Assembly (NCBI GenBank): GCA_002105175.1
Contig: MCGE01000025.1
Coordinates: 310,001 to 374,000 of the forward strand
DNA from: Absidia repens
Taxonomy: Eukaryota; Mucoromycota; Mucoromycetes; Mucorales; Cunninghamellaceae
Length of the DNA: 64,000 bases
Reading direction: 5' to 3'
The position numbers and the translations under genes were made by a program. The notes under the pieces are model-generated. The model saw only the letters and a program-made list of their open reading frames with translations, was not told the DNA's origin and did not search any database. The number at the start of each line of letters is the position of its first letter. Position 1 is the first letter of the stretch. Positions 46,343 through 59,880 of the stretch are shown here, piece by piece.

Positions 46343-47476
46343 TTAAACAATATCGGTAGAAGGAGTGGTAGTGGAGGAATTTTTGTTGGCTTCATATTGT
46401 TCAGGAGTAATGTGGGTCTTCTTCCATTCCTTTACACAAGCATAAATTCGCTTGTGCATCAGAGCAGATGCACCCATACTTCCGGTAGTCATTGTCACAG
46501 TAATAACAATTTGTAACACATTGTTCACTACGACAATCTGATCAATCGACATGTTAGTGCCTAAAATGATCACTGCCTTGATTACAAAGTCCGCCAACAT
46601 AATGAAGCCCCAGAAAAAAGTCAAAATATAACAAAACCGTTTAAAAAAAGGAACCTGTTCCCACATCCATTCGGTCATTTTTTGGCTGTGTCGTTGTCCA
46701 AGTTCGCCGGTTTCTTCATTGTCTGTAACCCATTCCATTGGCGGAGCTTCACTTAACATCTGAGCGGTAATCAAATAACACAAAGGCTTCATGTCGAGCC
46801 ATTTGGTATGAATTGGAATCAGAGTTACCAAGAAAATCAATGAGATCAAAATGTCCACTGCAGCATCTCTAAATAGTGCTATCCTTGCATCCCCTTTGAT
46901 ATAAAATAAAAGCGTCAAAAACATTAAGCTCTTTATTTTTATTTTTTTATAGTATGTCACACAACATTGCTTACCTGTGATGAAGGAAAGAATTGCTGAT
47001 CCAATAAACGCAACAACAAATATACAACCAATGATATCGACTTTGCGTTGTCGCCAAAATTTGTAAAGGACATGAAGAAGAGGTGGAATACCACTGATGA
47101 CCAATGCAACGATATAACCAACCTTGTCTTTTATCGCATAATACAAAGCCAGTGGGATCCCGACATCAATGAGAATGATAAGCGCAAGGGCTTTGATTTG
47201 CATGAGTAGGAATGTGACCATTTTTTTTCGTTCATCTTTTTTTTCTCGTTTCTTGCGCTCGGCTTCAGTTTCACCCCCGACTGTAGTTTGATTATCATCG
47301 GACGATGATGATGATCTTGGTGGATCAGTGGATTTGTTGTTATTTTGTTGATCTACCAAGTGGTCAGTAGATGGTTGTTCATTGTGAGTGAGCTGAGGAT
47401 GTGCTGGTGATGATTCCTGTGTCATTGTTTGTGAAGATATCGATGGTAGTGGAGATAATTGAGGTTGAAAAGACAT
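46343..47476 (-). CDS. Multi-pass membrane protein of unknown function
   Basis: Two exons (47476-46975, 46893-46343) give 350 residues. A disordered Ser/Gln-rich N terminus of about 85 residues ends in a very basic RKKREKKDERKKM. About six hydrophobic spans follow: IKALALIILIDVGIPLALYY, YIVALVISGIPPLLHVLY, IIGCIFVVAFIGSAILSFIT, ILISLIFLVTLIPIH, YILTFFWGFIMLADFVI and the next helix. The layout resembles fungal proteins annotated as VC0807-like or septation-protein-A-like, but the match is by general pattern only. It lies 205 bases downstream of the kinase start on the same strand. A CCAAT box in reverse (47656-47660), about 180 bases upstream of the start, could serve its promoter. Confidence 0.75.
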   Translation of the reverse strand: MSFQPQLSPLPSISSQTMTQESSPAHPQLTHNEQPSTDHLVDQQNNNKSTDPPRSSSSSDDNQTTVGGETEAERKKREKKDERKKMVTFLLMQIKALALIILIDVGIPLALYYAIKDKVGYIVALVISGIPPLLHVLYKFWRQRKVDIIGCIFVVAFIGSAILSFITGKQCCVTYYKKIKIKSLMFLTLLFYIKGDARIALFRDAAVDILISLIFLVTLIPIHTKWLDMKPLCYLITAQMLSEAPPMEWVTDNEETGELGQRHSQKMTEWMWEQVPFFKRFCYILTFFWGFIMLADFVIKAVIILGTNMSIDQIVVVNNVLQIVITVTMTTGSMGASALMHKRIYACVKEWKKTHITPEQYEANKNSSTTTPSTDIV

Positions 47477-48399
47477 GATTAAAAAAATAAAAAGTATCAA
47501 AGGGTTTATATAAAGAGAGGGGAGAGAGGGAGAAAAGATGGGCTGTGTACACTTGCCCTTTTTCTATATGAAAGGACCGAGAATGATTAAAAGACCGATT
47601 CCTAATTAAGAGGAATGTCTCCGGCATACGGCGTGTTTCATTGATTCGACGTCCTATTGGCTAACATAGCCGCAGCCTGAACACACGACCAAATTTAGGT
47701 CAAGCAAATGCACTAAAATCAAGCAAGCATGAATTGTTTAAAATAAAAAAGAGCATTTACGTCAAACTGTACAAAGGAAATTACTAACCTTTAGCCAAAA
47801 TGCCAAGATACATTCTATATGCTTATTACAAAAAAGGAAAAATACACTGTTATCATACTTGTTATTTTATTTATTTTAGAACGCGGCCCCTACAAAGTAT
47901 GTATACATACAGTATTATTGTAATAATGTATTGTTTGAATGAAAGATTGGTGAATATTTTTTTTTTGGGGGGCGGGAGCATTGTATGTCTTTCTTCAGCT
48001 AAACAGACATCTACCGTATACAAAGCAAAATAATTATTTTCTTATGCCAGGTAACCCCTCATAAGCTGGTGCCTGAGCGGCTTTTAAATGTTTCCTCTTA
48101 TGCCCAAGTAAATCAATCTAACAGTCAGTCAATAGGAAAAATATATAATGTATAAATCTATTTTTTATAACCTACAATAGAAGAATAACCAAAAATTACA
48201 TATCATACAGAGTTTTATTTTTTGATCTATCGTTTCAAAACTTCCCCAACTAACGACCGTGCGGGGATTCAAAATTTTCATTGTTCTGGCAGCGCGCTTG
48301 AAAGGGAGAAAGGGGGAGTGGGACTTTTTGACGACTTTATTTTTTTTTTATCTATCTCTTTCTTTTCTTATTATTTCAAAAAGCACAAATCACCACATC
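47477..48399. other. Divergent promoter region between a membrane-protein gene and Spg1
   Basis: No gene is seen. ATTGG (reverse CCAAT) lies at 47656-47660, and a pyrimidine-rich block precedes the Spg1 ATG (about 48335-48375). The distance of about 920 bases makes shared control uncertain. Confidence 0.45.
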
Positions 48400-49411
48400 A
48401 TGGCATTTGCTCAACATCACAAAACAATCGTAAATGCTTCTTCTAATTCATTAAAGGTTGCTTCACCAGAACAAACTCAGAATAGGTATTTCGTTAGTGT
48501 CTTGGGGGGGGAGTCCTAGGAATAAAGAATACTAACGTATGACGCTTTTTTTTATTTTTTTATTCAATAGTGTCGTTATCAAAACTGGTATTGTAGGTGA
48601 TGCTCAAATCGGAAAAACTAGTCTTATGGTGAAATATGCTGAAGGTGAATTCGATACTGAATACATTCAGACATTAGGTAAAAAAAAAATTCTGGGATGG
48701 ATGGATGAATTGAATCATGGTCAAAAACGGGCAACAACACTGAAGTGACACTTATTTTTTAAACATAGGTGTCAACTTTATGGATAAAACAGTACTGATA
48801 CGGAATACAGAAATTACCTTTAGCATATGGGATCTTGGAGGTAAGGTTACACCAGCGCTTTTCCCAAGTCTAGCACATAAACATGCCTTCACTAACATTT
48901 CTTTTGATGTTTTCAATGATAGGTCAGAAGGAATTTGTAAGCATGTTACCTCTGGTGTGCAATGATGCCATCGCTATCCTCTTTACGTTTGATTTGTCAA
49001 GAAAATCAACGCTGAACAATATCAAGGAATGGTATAGACAAGGACGAGGATTAAACAAGGTAAATAGTATGTGGCATAGATATAAGCAAGTTTTATATAT
49101 ACATAGATTTGGATAGTCACATTCATTGATATTAAATGTTTTGTCTATTATAGAGTGCCATTCCATTATTGGTAGGGACCAAATACGATGAATTCAGTCA
49201 AATGTCTCCCCACCATCACGAAGAAATCACCACTCAAGCACGAAAATATGCAAGAGCTATGAACGCACCTTTGATTTTCTGCTCTACAGCACAATCCATC
49301 AACATTCAAAAAATATACAAGATCATCTTGGCGAAAGCATTTGACCTGAACTGTAGTATCCCTGAAATATCTGATGTTGGTGGTCCCATTTTAGAATACA
49401 CACACTGTTAG
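48400..49411 (+). CDS. SPG1: Septation-initiation GTPase Spg1/Tem1
   Basis: Five exons (48400-48485, 48571-48677, 48769-48840, 48923-49059, 49154-49411) give 219 residues. The Ras-like G domain has [20 protein letters not shown] (P-loop; the usual G1 Gly/Ser positions differ slightly), [10 protein letters not shown] (switch I), [14 protein letters not shown] (switch II, with the GGQ of Spg1/Tem1) and GTKYD (the NKxD equivalent). The STAQSIN loop follows. VGTKYDEF and [20 protein letters not shown] are very characteristic of Spg1/Tem1, which triggers the septation initiation or mitotic exit network at spindle pole bodies. The start MAFAQHHK gives a 25-residue polar extension before the G domain. 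AATAAA follows at about 49477. Confidence 0.95.
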
Positions 49412-50559
49412 TTTAGAACCCTTCCCCCTTTTTGTTATTTTTATTATTGTTATTTCATTGATCCGATTTTGAAGAAATAAAGATATACTTTACTATCATC
49501 TTCTTTATATATTGTGCTAAAAGTCGTGTTATTGGCTCTGGTTTATGATGAAAGACATATTTAGTATGATATGATGACATCTTTTTATCAGTGGTGTACC
49601 TGGTTTAAGTAAAAAGTGGTTTGGCATTGAATAAGGAAATGAGAGTAGTATTTGTGTACCAAATATCGCGCCATATATTTGACTGGGGCATATATTTTAA
49701 AAGAACTCCCATATTTTTTTTTCGTTTAATACCCAGTGTTCTATACTTTTCAAATACCGATGATCTCTACTATATGTATGTACAAGAAAAAATAAATAAA
49801 CGCCCAATCATTGATACCCAATTCCCAGAAAAACATCGCTCCTTCCCCAACCCCATTAAATAAAAAAATAGTCCAATCACTGGTACCACAGGATACAGCC
49901 CGGTGTATCAAAAGAGAATACCCATTTCAATAACACAAATCAAAGTTGGTACAATAATAATAGCAAATTTTTTCCTATTCGTCCATCAAATTGCTGCGTG
50001 GCGTTTTATCCCTCTATTAAAGAGGGAGGGGGTAAAAGCTAATCTAAATTCTTGATCTAAGGTAAAAGATCTATGACTTTGAAATATCCTTCCATTCCTC
50101 TACTCACATCATCGTATCAATGTCTCTGCTACTTCCCCCCCCCTCTTCTGTAACCACGGGCAATACTTTTCAGATAACTGTAATAAACGTATACTATGTA
50201 CACCATTGCTACTCTAGATAGTGGGAAACCTAGGGATAAAATACGCTGTAGTCTATTTTTCAGACTCACAGCATTTTTATCGAACTTGACGTCTATGACT
50301 TTTGCGATATCGTTCCACTGACATTTCTAGATCTAATCACCATAATTTTTTTTTCCTTTTGAGCCACCAGTAATAATTAGCATTAATACTAACCCTATCA
50401 TTATTACAATATATAACTCACTCAAGTACCAAATGCAAACGAGACACACAACAAAATATTCTGTAGTGGCCTACTTTTTTTTTTTACTCAAGCACATGCC
50501 TTTCTTCCTACACATAAATACACACACACCTCAAATTTTACTCTTGCCCATTCAACGAG

Positions 50560-50935
50560 ACAATAAAAGGCATGAAAGAGATCAATGGTAAAAAGCCAAG
50601 ACCTGTTTAATTCAGATATGAATACAGTATAAACTATGACAACTAACAGCAAGCTAAGCTAATGGTTCTATTCGACCAATGTATGCAAATCTAGTGGAAG
50701 TTTGAAATCACGAATCCAAAATGAAAGAATTTCCCCATGATGTTTGTTTTGCATTTTTGAAAATGCCTCTATTTCAAGTTCTACAACTAATCCTAGACTA
50801 CCAGTATCCTAATGAGCCTTGCCATCATAACACTCAGATTTTGATGAAGGAAAAAAAAGAAGAAAGAAAGGAGAAGAGTGGGAAAAAAAATGGAACCAAA
50901 AAAAAAAGAATATAAATCATGCGTGCAATAGGCTG
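50560..50935 (-). repeat. Dispersed repeat family, degraded copy F (inverted)
   Basis: Read on the minus strand from 50935, this shows GCACGCATGATTTATATTC (head) and a T/C-rich block. Next come GTCTAGGATTAGTTGTAG, CATGGGGAAATTCTTTCATT, TTGGATTC, TTAGCTTAGCTTGCTGTTAG and CATATCTGAATTAAA. The same landmarks stand in this order in copies A to D, with more substitutions. It may extend further toward lower coordinates. Confidence 0.6.
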
Positions 50936-51724
50936 AAATTGAAAAAAAAGTTACTTCTTTTTTTGGTATATTTAAATCAGATTTATGCACTTCAGAGAAA
51001 ATAATAATAATGAAAAATAAGGTGGATGCGCTAATAATGAATATATAGGCATTTTCATTGTATATGATATCAGGAACCAGGAGTACGACCTTGAAAATAA
51101 TAATAGTAATAAAAGGTAAAAGGGAATAAAAACTCAGTCTTGGTCCTAATGTATTGAGCTTGTCACAAAAAAAAAAGTATGTTCGCGGCTAAATATTTAT
51201 GAATAAGTTGGTGTGCAATGCCAATGAACTGATGATAGAATGGATATCATAAAAAACGATCTTTTGAAGCAACTAGATGTGGATGGTGACACTCAAGGTA
51301 AAAAAAAAAAAAAAAAAAAAAGAAAAAAAAGTCATTTACGCATTTTACCTTGATTCTAACCATTCAACTTTTTAAACATGCTCAATTATATCAGGCGTCA
51401 CAAAAATATTTGTTTAGTTCTACTTAGTTATGCAAGTTTATCAACAAACTATAGAGATTTGGAAAATTTCTTACGGTAATATTGTGAGAACACGTTTCAT
51501 GGAAGTAGATTAATGTTTTTTTTCTTTTTTTTTTTTTTTTTTTTTTTTGTAGAGGGCAAATAACATATATCAACGTCTTTCATTTCTTCAACCCTTTTCG
51601 TCAATTCAGCGGCATTAGAATCGTATACACTTTACAATAAAATATACACACTGTTTGTTCCCTCAAAATGATAGGCATTCTTATACAAAGGAAAAGGGAT
51701 TTTTTTATTTTAACACTTAGACGA

Positions 51725-51825
51725 CACTGTCCTTTTTTTTTTTTTTTACATCCGTGGACACTGTCCAGAATACTGTCCAGAGAATTGTCCTTTTTTTTTT
51801 ATACTCCGTGGACACTGTCATTAAG
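51725..51825 (+). repeat. Imperfect direct repeat with T runs
   Basis: The unit CACTGTCC or ATTGTCC, T run, CCGTGGACACTGTC occurs twice (about 51725-51767 and 51784-51820). A further ACTGTCCAGA duplication lies between. There is no open frame of note. Confidence 0.6.
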
Positions 51826-52300
51826 CATTGAACATTTAGATTTTGCCGACATCCTTTTTGTGAAAACATGACATCTCTTTTTTTTCATGCGCGACACCAG
51901 TTTAAATTAGTACGATAAGAGACTATGGAAAAACTGTAATTCAAATGATCCTCGTACTGTTCTCGCTACTTGGATTCTTTACACCGATAAAGTGGTTACT
52001 GAAATCACATACGATGTTTTTTTTTTTTTTTTTTTTTTTTTGGTTTTTTTTTTGGATACAATCATATAACCATAATTATAGCAAAAATCATAAAAGTAAA
52101 TGATTCTAATCATTCTTTGAAAATGGGAATATTTATTTTTTCATTTGTCATTAAAGAATATAGCATACAGTACTTGTAAAATTTCATATGATTTGACCGT
52201 GGCGGGAATTTAAAACACCATCAACCACTTTCCTCATGAGCCCCATCAAAAAAGCTCAAGCTTCAGTAGTGAAGTTTAATTTTGCTGATTGGTTATATTG

Positions 52301-52332
52301 TAATCTAGTGCACTGTGCACTACTATAGATTA
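52301..52332. repeat. Palindromic hairpin
   Basis: TAATCTA and TAGATTA flank an inner palindrome, TAGTGCAC-T-GTGCACTA. The whole can fold into a hairpin with a short loop and one small bulge. It lies in a gene-free region about 270 bases before the next start codon. Confidence 0.65.
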
Positions 52333-52600
52333 TTGTACTCATTTACATTGATTAGCTTTAGGTTTGAATGGGGTTACAAGGTGTATAAATGAGTGTCAAA
52401 GAGCGATGAGGGAACAATTGGGTTGACTGCCATGACAAAAAAATTCAACTTCTCTGGCTTTCACATGATTTTTGAAAAAAAAATTCCTTCTGTACTTTTT
52501 CAATCTTTTCTCTCTCTCTTTCTTTCTTTCTTTTCTTTCTTTCACTTTTTTGGATTTTTTATCTATTTTATCCTTTTCGCTTTAAATATTGATTGATTGA

Positions 52601-53884
<1,284 letters not shown>

Positions 53885-54407
53885 TTGGATTTTTTTTTTC
53901 TCACTCTCCTCCCTCCCTTTCTCTTATTCCCCTCTCCCCCTTTTTTTACTAGTTTTAGTATTAGTATTAGTATTAGTATTAGTTGATTCTATTCATTATA
54001 TATTGTACATAGTTGTCTTTTTAGTTTTTATATTTTATATACATATATCTTCTATAAAAATGCGTTTTTTTTTCTTTTTCTCATTGTATTATGTTTTATT
54101 GATGTCGGATGGATTTTCGGTTACACTGATTTTCCTTAATTAGTAGAATTTTGATTCAACCACACACGCATAAGTTGTCCCTCCTTCAAGAATAAATAAA
54201 CCGTCCCTTCCCCTTGTTTATAATATTCTTTTTCTTTTCTTTGCCCCTAACTTTTCTTATTTTCTTCTTTTTTTCTTTTTATTTTTGGTCAACGACCAAT
54301 GCCTCATTGTCAGTAGAAAAAAGAGAAGCATATATACCATACCGATATACCCATAACACGCAATTTTGATTTACACACTGCACCTCTTGACCAGGGTTTT
54401 ATACTAT
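53885..54407. other. Spacer with ATTAGT tandem repeat
   Basis: 3' UTR of the membrane-protein gene, containing four to five tandem ATTAGT units near 53956-53983. It is followed by the T/C-rich leader of the MAPKKK gene. No gene is seen. Confidence 0.5.
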
Positions 54408-57400
54408 ATGTTCAAGTCAGACGACAAGCCAACGGAATTGAACTTGAAAACTCCTTTAGATGATGATGACTTTGTTGATCTATGGGACCAAGACAAGGTG
54501 ACCACCTGGCTCAATGAAAACGGCTGGTCTCATATTGCGAATGTATTCAAAGGTAAACTAAACTTGACATTTCTTTTCCATTTTTATGAACATACTCATC
54601 TTCTTCTTAAACAGATCAAAATATATGCGGTGAACGCTTCTTCCACATCACTTTGGCTGAACTAGTTCAACTCCTTCCAAGACGAATAACGACTTACGCG
54701 GATCGACGGCGACTTATGAACGACATCCGCGCTTTAGGTGTGTCTTCTAATCAAATGAATACTATATCCACAAACGTAATAGACGATATACATACATCCC
54801 CCGCCCAATATTGATTGATGAGACTAACCTATGTTATTATAGATATCGATTAACACGAATTTACAGTCATTCCCTGCAACAATCAGCTCCTATTCCGACA
54901 ACCAAAGTCCAAGTTTACCTTCTGCGGGAACACCAACATCAAGCCACTTACCAACAAGCAATTCTCCAGCAACTCCTTCTAGTACGTCACGAACAACTGA
55001 CTACTGCGACTATTCGGATACATCAATAACTCCAAATACAAATACAATCAATTCTATGGATCATACTCAACAACAACAACAGCAAGCATATCGGCATCAA
55101 CGACCTCAACATCATTGTCATTCACGCCATGGCTCTGATTTATCTTCGTCCTCAATCAATCATCATTATTTTTACCACAACAACGATGCATCTTCACCAT
55201 CCATGTCTGACTTCCCGTCGTCAAAGCATTCCCCAAATAGTAGCAGCAACAAACATCAATCTTCAACAAAATTGTCCTATTCGCCGAAAAGTGCTTTCAC
55301 CAAATTTCGGAATTCCTTCTTATCTAGAACAAACACCAATATACTCAACGACAATGAATCCTCGTCATCAGAAACAAATGATACCAACAATCCCAATCTG
55401 ACAGTGTCCACATCGCATCACCACCGAAGACATTTATCACCCATTAATACTGATCTAGGCGATCTACCCTCTCAGCAACCTTCCGGTAGTAGTCAAGCAT
55501 CACCTCCTCTGATTAGTCCAAGAATCTCATCCATGAACTATGATTCCAACATATTACAACATCAACAAAATCCAAATTCTGATTACCACCAGCAACAGCC
55601 ATCTATACCCACTAGGATATCGTCAACTCCTGATAAAGTATCCAAGTTTTGGGCAAGTTACTCTCAATTTAATGGCACCAGCAACAACAATGTAAACGAA
55701 ACTTCAGCATCAACATCGGCACCACCAACTTCAATTTATCAACAAAGTCCCACCAGCACATGCAACAATCTCAATCAATCACGATACCAACTCCATCAAC
55801 AAATTCTAACCAATGATGGAAACAGTGCATCTATCGGTGTGGTCTTGCCGCCCGTGGTTTCCAATCCACAGCAAAAAAAGGTAAGGGGCATATTTCAAAA
55901 GTGACGAGCGGGGCAGTCATATAATATAATACATATTTACTAATGACTTTATTTCTAAATATGTATATTTTAGACTGATCAACGAATACAAATCACTGGG
56001 GACAAGGAAACTTGGTACAGTTTAAACGTGAAGCATATCCAATGTGTCGATCAATTGAAGGATCATATTTTAAAAAGGATGAATTTGTCGGGGGATCATG
56101 ATGAATATCGGTATTTCCATGAAAACGGCGATGATTCAAGTAAGTCAAAAAAGATCATACAATACGTCAATGTCGAAAAAATCCTCATCTTATCCTTACT
56201 GACAAAATAGGCACCCCCTTGAATGATCAAGCTTTGATGTACCTTTGCTCTATTGCCGACCATTCTGCATCCGATCGTATCTTGGTAGCCCAATATTCTT
56301 CCTCGTCTTCAAATACAAGCATGGTCGGCCTCTACAGTCTTTCAGCACATGCTCTATCTACTCCGGAACTAGGCCACTCTCCTTTGGATGTTTCAGCATC
56401 ATCATCTCCCTGTACCCACAAGTAAGTATGGTAACAAAAAAAATAGAGAGAGAGACTAACTTCGATAATGGTATTGATCTCGTTATTTTTACTTTTTATG
56501 TAGGCTACTGCGTTCCTCCAATCATTCAAATGATCTCTTTACTACACCTATTCTAAAACATTCACCGGCAAGGACAAAGTGTCGACCAAGGCCATTGTGC
56601 CGCCACACAGCTTCTGCTTCACGTCTTAAAGTTGATGGATCACTTGTTGGTATTCAGCTTTCCGATCCTCCACCACCACCATCACCAACGCTTTATGGAA
56701 ACGGTAACTATGAGCAACCTTTGTCCTCTTCTACTGCAGAGCCCCTGAAATGTCATCACAGTCCCCAACTTCCGACACAATTATCCTCTAGCTCGGTATG
56801 CAATACAATGACAGGGTTGTGGGCGATACCACCAAAAGGAAACCAAAACATGGATTATGCTTCATCACCTCGTGCTACCAACAATTTGACGGATACCTAT
56901 GACATGATTCATCCAATGACACCTACGTCCGCCAATCCAATCACTGATTTGACGCCTATGAATGGCTATGCGCAACCTCCACCTACCGAAACTGGACCAT
57001 CACCTCCATCCAATTCACCACCTCGGCCGGGTTACAGCAACAATGGCGATGTCAGCACCTCCTCTTTAGCTCCATCGGCAGCGATGAATGACGACCAATT
57101 TTGGGGTGAAAGGCCTCCTGCGGAAGTTGTATGTGAAAACATGGACATGTATTTTGACGACCATGATTTGGATAAGGAAGTCATCGTCACGTCACCAGCA
57201 CTAGCTCTCACTTCCAGTTCTCAGCAAGAAAATGAAACCCCCCTTTCATCACCATCTTCATTTTACCCATCTCATCATTATGATCAAACTTCGCCGACCT
57301 CGTCGTCACAGACCGCTCCGTCAGCACCATTACCACCTATTACTTCAGCACCGAGGTTGCGTCGTCATACAAAGTCTATTCGGGTATTGGCTCGGGAGGC

Positions 57401-58844
57401 AAGCAAAAAATATTCAAGACTACAGCGCCACCGTCAAGTCGATCCAACCACCACGTCTTTAATGACAACAGACGAATCATTTCCCTCTCCACCCTCCGCC
57501 GCTGCATCTTGTCCTTCAACAAAGAAACAAAATACTTCCAAATCAAGCAAAGCCAGTAGTACCATGATGCGACGAAAAAGCACCAAACTCTGGGGTCAGC
57601 GTGTTGTCGAAGTTAAGCCAAAAGGTCGATTCAACAAGGAACAAATCAGCATGTCACATCAACATCATCAACATCATCAACAACAACAACAACAAAAAGA
57701 TCTGAACCATAACAACAACGACAATGGTGGTGATGTCCAATGGATTCGGGGAAAATTGATAGGCAAAGGCTCCTTTGGTCGTGTGTATTTAGCCTTTAAC
57801 GTCGTGTCGGGTGAAGTGATTGCTGTGAAACAGGTCGAAATCCCACGCACCAAGTCGGATCGTTTAGATGTGCATCAGAACGATATGGTGAATGCGCTTT
57901 ACCGTGAAATTGCCATGCTGCGGGACTTAGACCATGAAACCATTGTGCAATACCTTGGGTATGGTGTTGATGAACAAGAAGCGGTGGTCAATATCTTTTT
58001 GGAATATGTGGCCGGTGGGAACATTGCAAGTCGATTGGCCGTGCATGGTGCCTTTGATGAACCTTTGGTCCGCCATTTTACTCGTCAAGTCTGTCAGGGC
58101 CTAGCGTACCTGCACTCGAGACATATCCTTCATCGTGATATCAAGGCCGCCAATATTCTCGTCGAGGCCGATGGCGTGTGTAAAATCTCGGATTTTGGCT
58201 TGTCCAAGAAAAACGACTACGCTGAGGTGTATGATCAGAATTCAAGAATGTCCCTTAGTGGATCGGTTTATTGGTAATACATGTATTATGGTACATTATG
58301 GACGTGTATTTGCGGCATACTGATTTTTTTTTTTTTTTCAAAAACACACACACACATATTGTGTAGGATGGCACCTGAAGTAGTCAAAAACGAGCCTTAT
58401 AGTGCCAAAGTGGATATTTGGAGTCTGGGTTGTACTGTGATTGAAATGTTTACGGGTCAGCGACCTTGGATGACCTTCAATCAAATCGCCACACTTTACA
58501 ACGTAAGTCAATGTTAGTCTACAAAACAAAAGAAAATACATAAATATAATAACACTACATTTGCACGTTATGTTCTTGAAAATAGCTTGGTCACCATAAT
58601 GCCCCTGATATGCCAGAACACGCTTCGGATGTGGCGAAAGACTTTTTGAAAAAATGCTTTACAATGTAAGTCTCCCTCTCCCTCCCTCCCATTGGTACAT
58701 TGCATTCCCCAGAACTAATCTTTTTTTTTTTTTTTCAGTGACCCCACGTATCGACCTACAGCTCTGGAACTATTGGATCATCCTTTTTGCGCTTTCAACT
58801 CTATTTTTCAATTCAAAGACTATGTAGACAAAGGCATGGTGTAA
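54408..58844 (+). CDS. MAP kinase kinase kinase, Bck1/Mkh1-like, with N-terminal SAM domain
   Basis: Nine exons (54408-54552, 54615-54739, 54843-55880, 55974-56139, 56211-56421, 56504-58273, 58367-58502, 58586-58665, 58739-58844) give 1258 residues in continuous phase. Residues about 20-90 form a SAM domain (WDQDKVTTWLNENGWSHIAN and FFHITLAELVQLLPRRI). Residues about 440-525 resemble a Ras-association/ubiquitin-like fold (RIQITGDKETWYSLNVKHIQ). Ser/Pro-rich linkers lie between. The kinase domain starts near residue 973: KLIGKGSFGRVYLAFNVVSG, IAVKQVE, ILHRDIKAANILVE, ISDFGLSKK, SGSVYWMAPEVV. The GSFGRVYLAFNVVSGE and DLDHETIVQYLGY blocks are closest to Bck1/Mkh1, the MAPKKK of the cell-wall-integrity route under Rho1/protein kinase C. 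A Ste11/Byr2-type role cannot be excluded because SAM plus RA-like plus kinase is also their layout. The donor at 54740 (GTGTCT) is weak but the only in-phase option. Confidence 0.88.
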
Positions 58845-59503
58845 AACAAGACAATACCCATACATCCTCGAATCCCTCCCCCCAAAAAAAAGAGCCCGAT
58901 TTTGATTCCTCCCTTCATTCTCACTTTTTCACTTAATAGTATAGTACTAGTGGTCTTATCATAGTATACCTTCCACCATGCTCTCCCTTTTTTTTTTTTT
59001 TTTTATCACATACACGATGTCCATCGTCTCTTATTTTGTTTTTGCTTTTGCTTTTTTTTTTCTCTCTGCATGATCATTCACTCCCCCCCCCCATTCCTCT
59101 CATTTACTTTATAAACGTCTATACAAATAAAAAAAATCATGACTTTTATATGTAAATCAAAAAAAAAAAAAAAAAAAAAAAAACGCTGTATGATACTTAG
59201 TAATATGGAAATCTCAGAAGAGCTTATTTAGTGACAGAAATAAAGATCCCATGTTTAGATATTCATTTCTAAAAAAGAACCATGTCTCCATCGTCTCATT
59301 CTCCAAATTTTCTTCACCTATTTTCTATTGATCTATTTACCAACATCCACATTATCTTCCCTTCACTCATTCGACGTCCCCTTTTGATGATAGTAATAGT
59401 AAATCCATTCATGCAAATAAAAAATCACACTATATTCTTATCAAACTAAAAGGACAGAAGAAATGATGCTGATGATGATGCAAAAAAGCTATGGATTTTT
59501 TTT
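58845..59503. other. Spacer between converging genes
   Basis: Shared 3' flank of the MAPKKK (plus) and Rex3-like (minus) genes. It contains AATAAA-like sites near 59126 and an A run of about 25 bases near 59159-59183. No gene is seen. Confidence 0.5.
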
Positions 59504-59847
59504 TTATTTTTTTTTCAATAATGATTCATGATGATAATAAACTAATTCTAAACACGTCGCTGCATCTTCAAAGGAATCATGGCCATCCGAGCCTTCTTGA
59601 ATAAACTTGGACAGATATTTGCTTGCTAGTACGCGAAGACCATATCGGTAAGGAAGACCATGAGGATGAGGAAATACCTATAATAAAGAAAACAAACGTC
59701 AGTCTTATGATTGTTTCATTGTCAACTTGACAAGAAGTATACCTGTGAAGTATCAATGACCTTATCATGAATGATCTATTATGTTTAAAGAAAAATGTTT
59801 AGTTAGTGTTTTTTTTTTCCTTGATGTACTTGATGTCCTGGTTGCTG

Positions 59848-59880
<33 letters not shown>

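Larger units (their letters stand above)
49412..52600. other. 3.2 kb gene-free region with repeat copy F and short repeats
   Basis: No coding region is convincing. An inverted copy of the dispersed repeat is at about 50560-50935. A direct repeat lies at 51725-51825, a palindromic hairpin at 52301-52332 and several long T or A runs (for example 51526-51549, 52017-52041). The last 150 bases are T/C-rich and lead to the next gene's start. Confidence 0.5.

Noticed and set aside
49621..49863. 80-codon plus-strand ORF after Spg1
   Set aside because: Unremarkable composition in AT-rich spacer, no motif, no neighbouring exon with matching phase.
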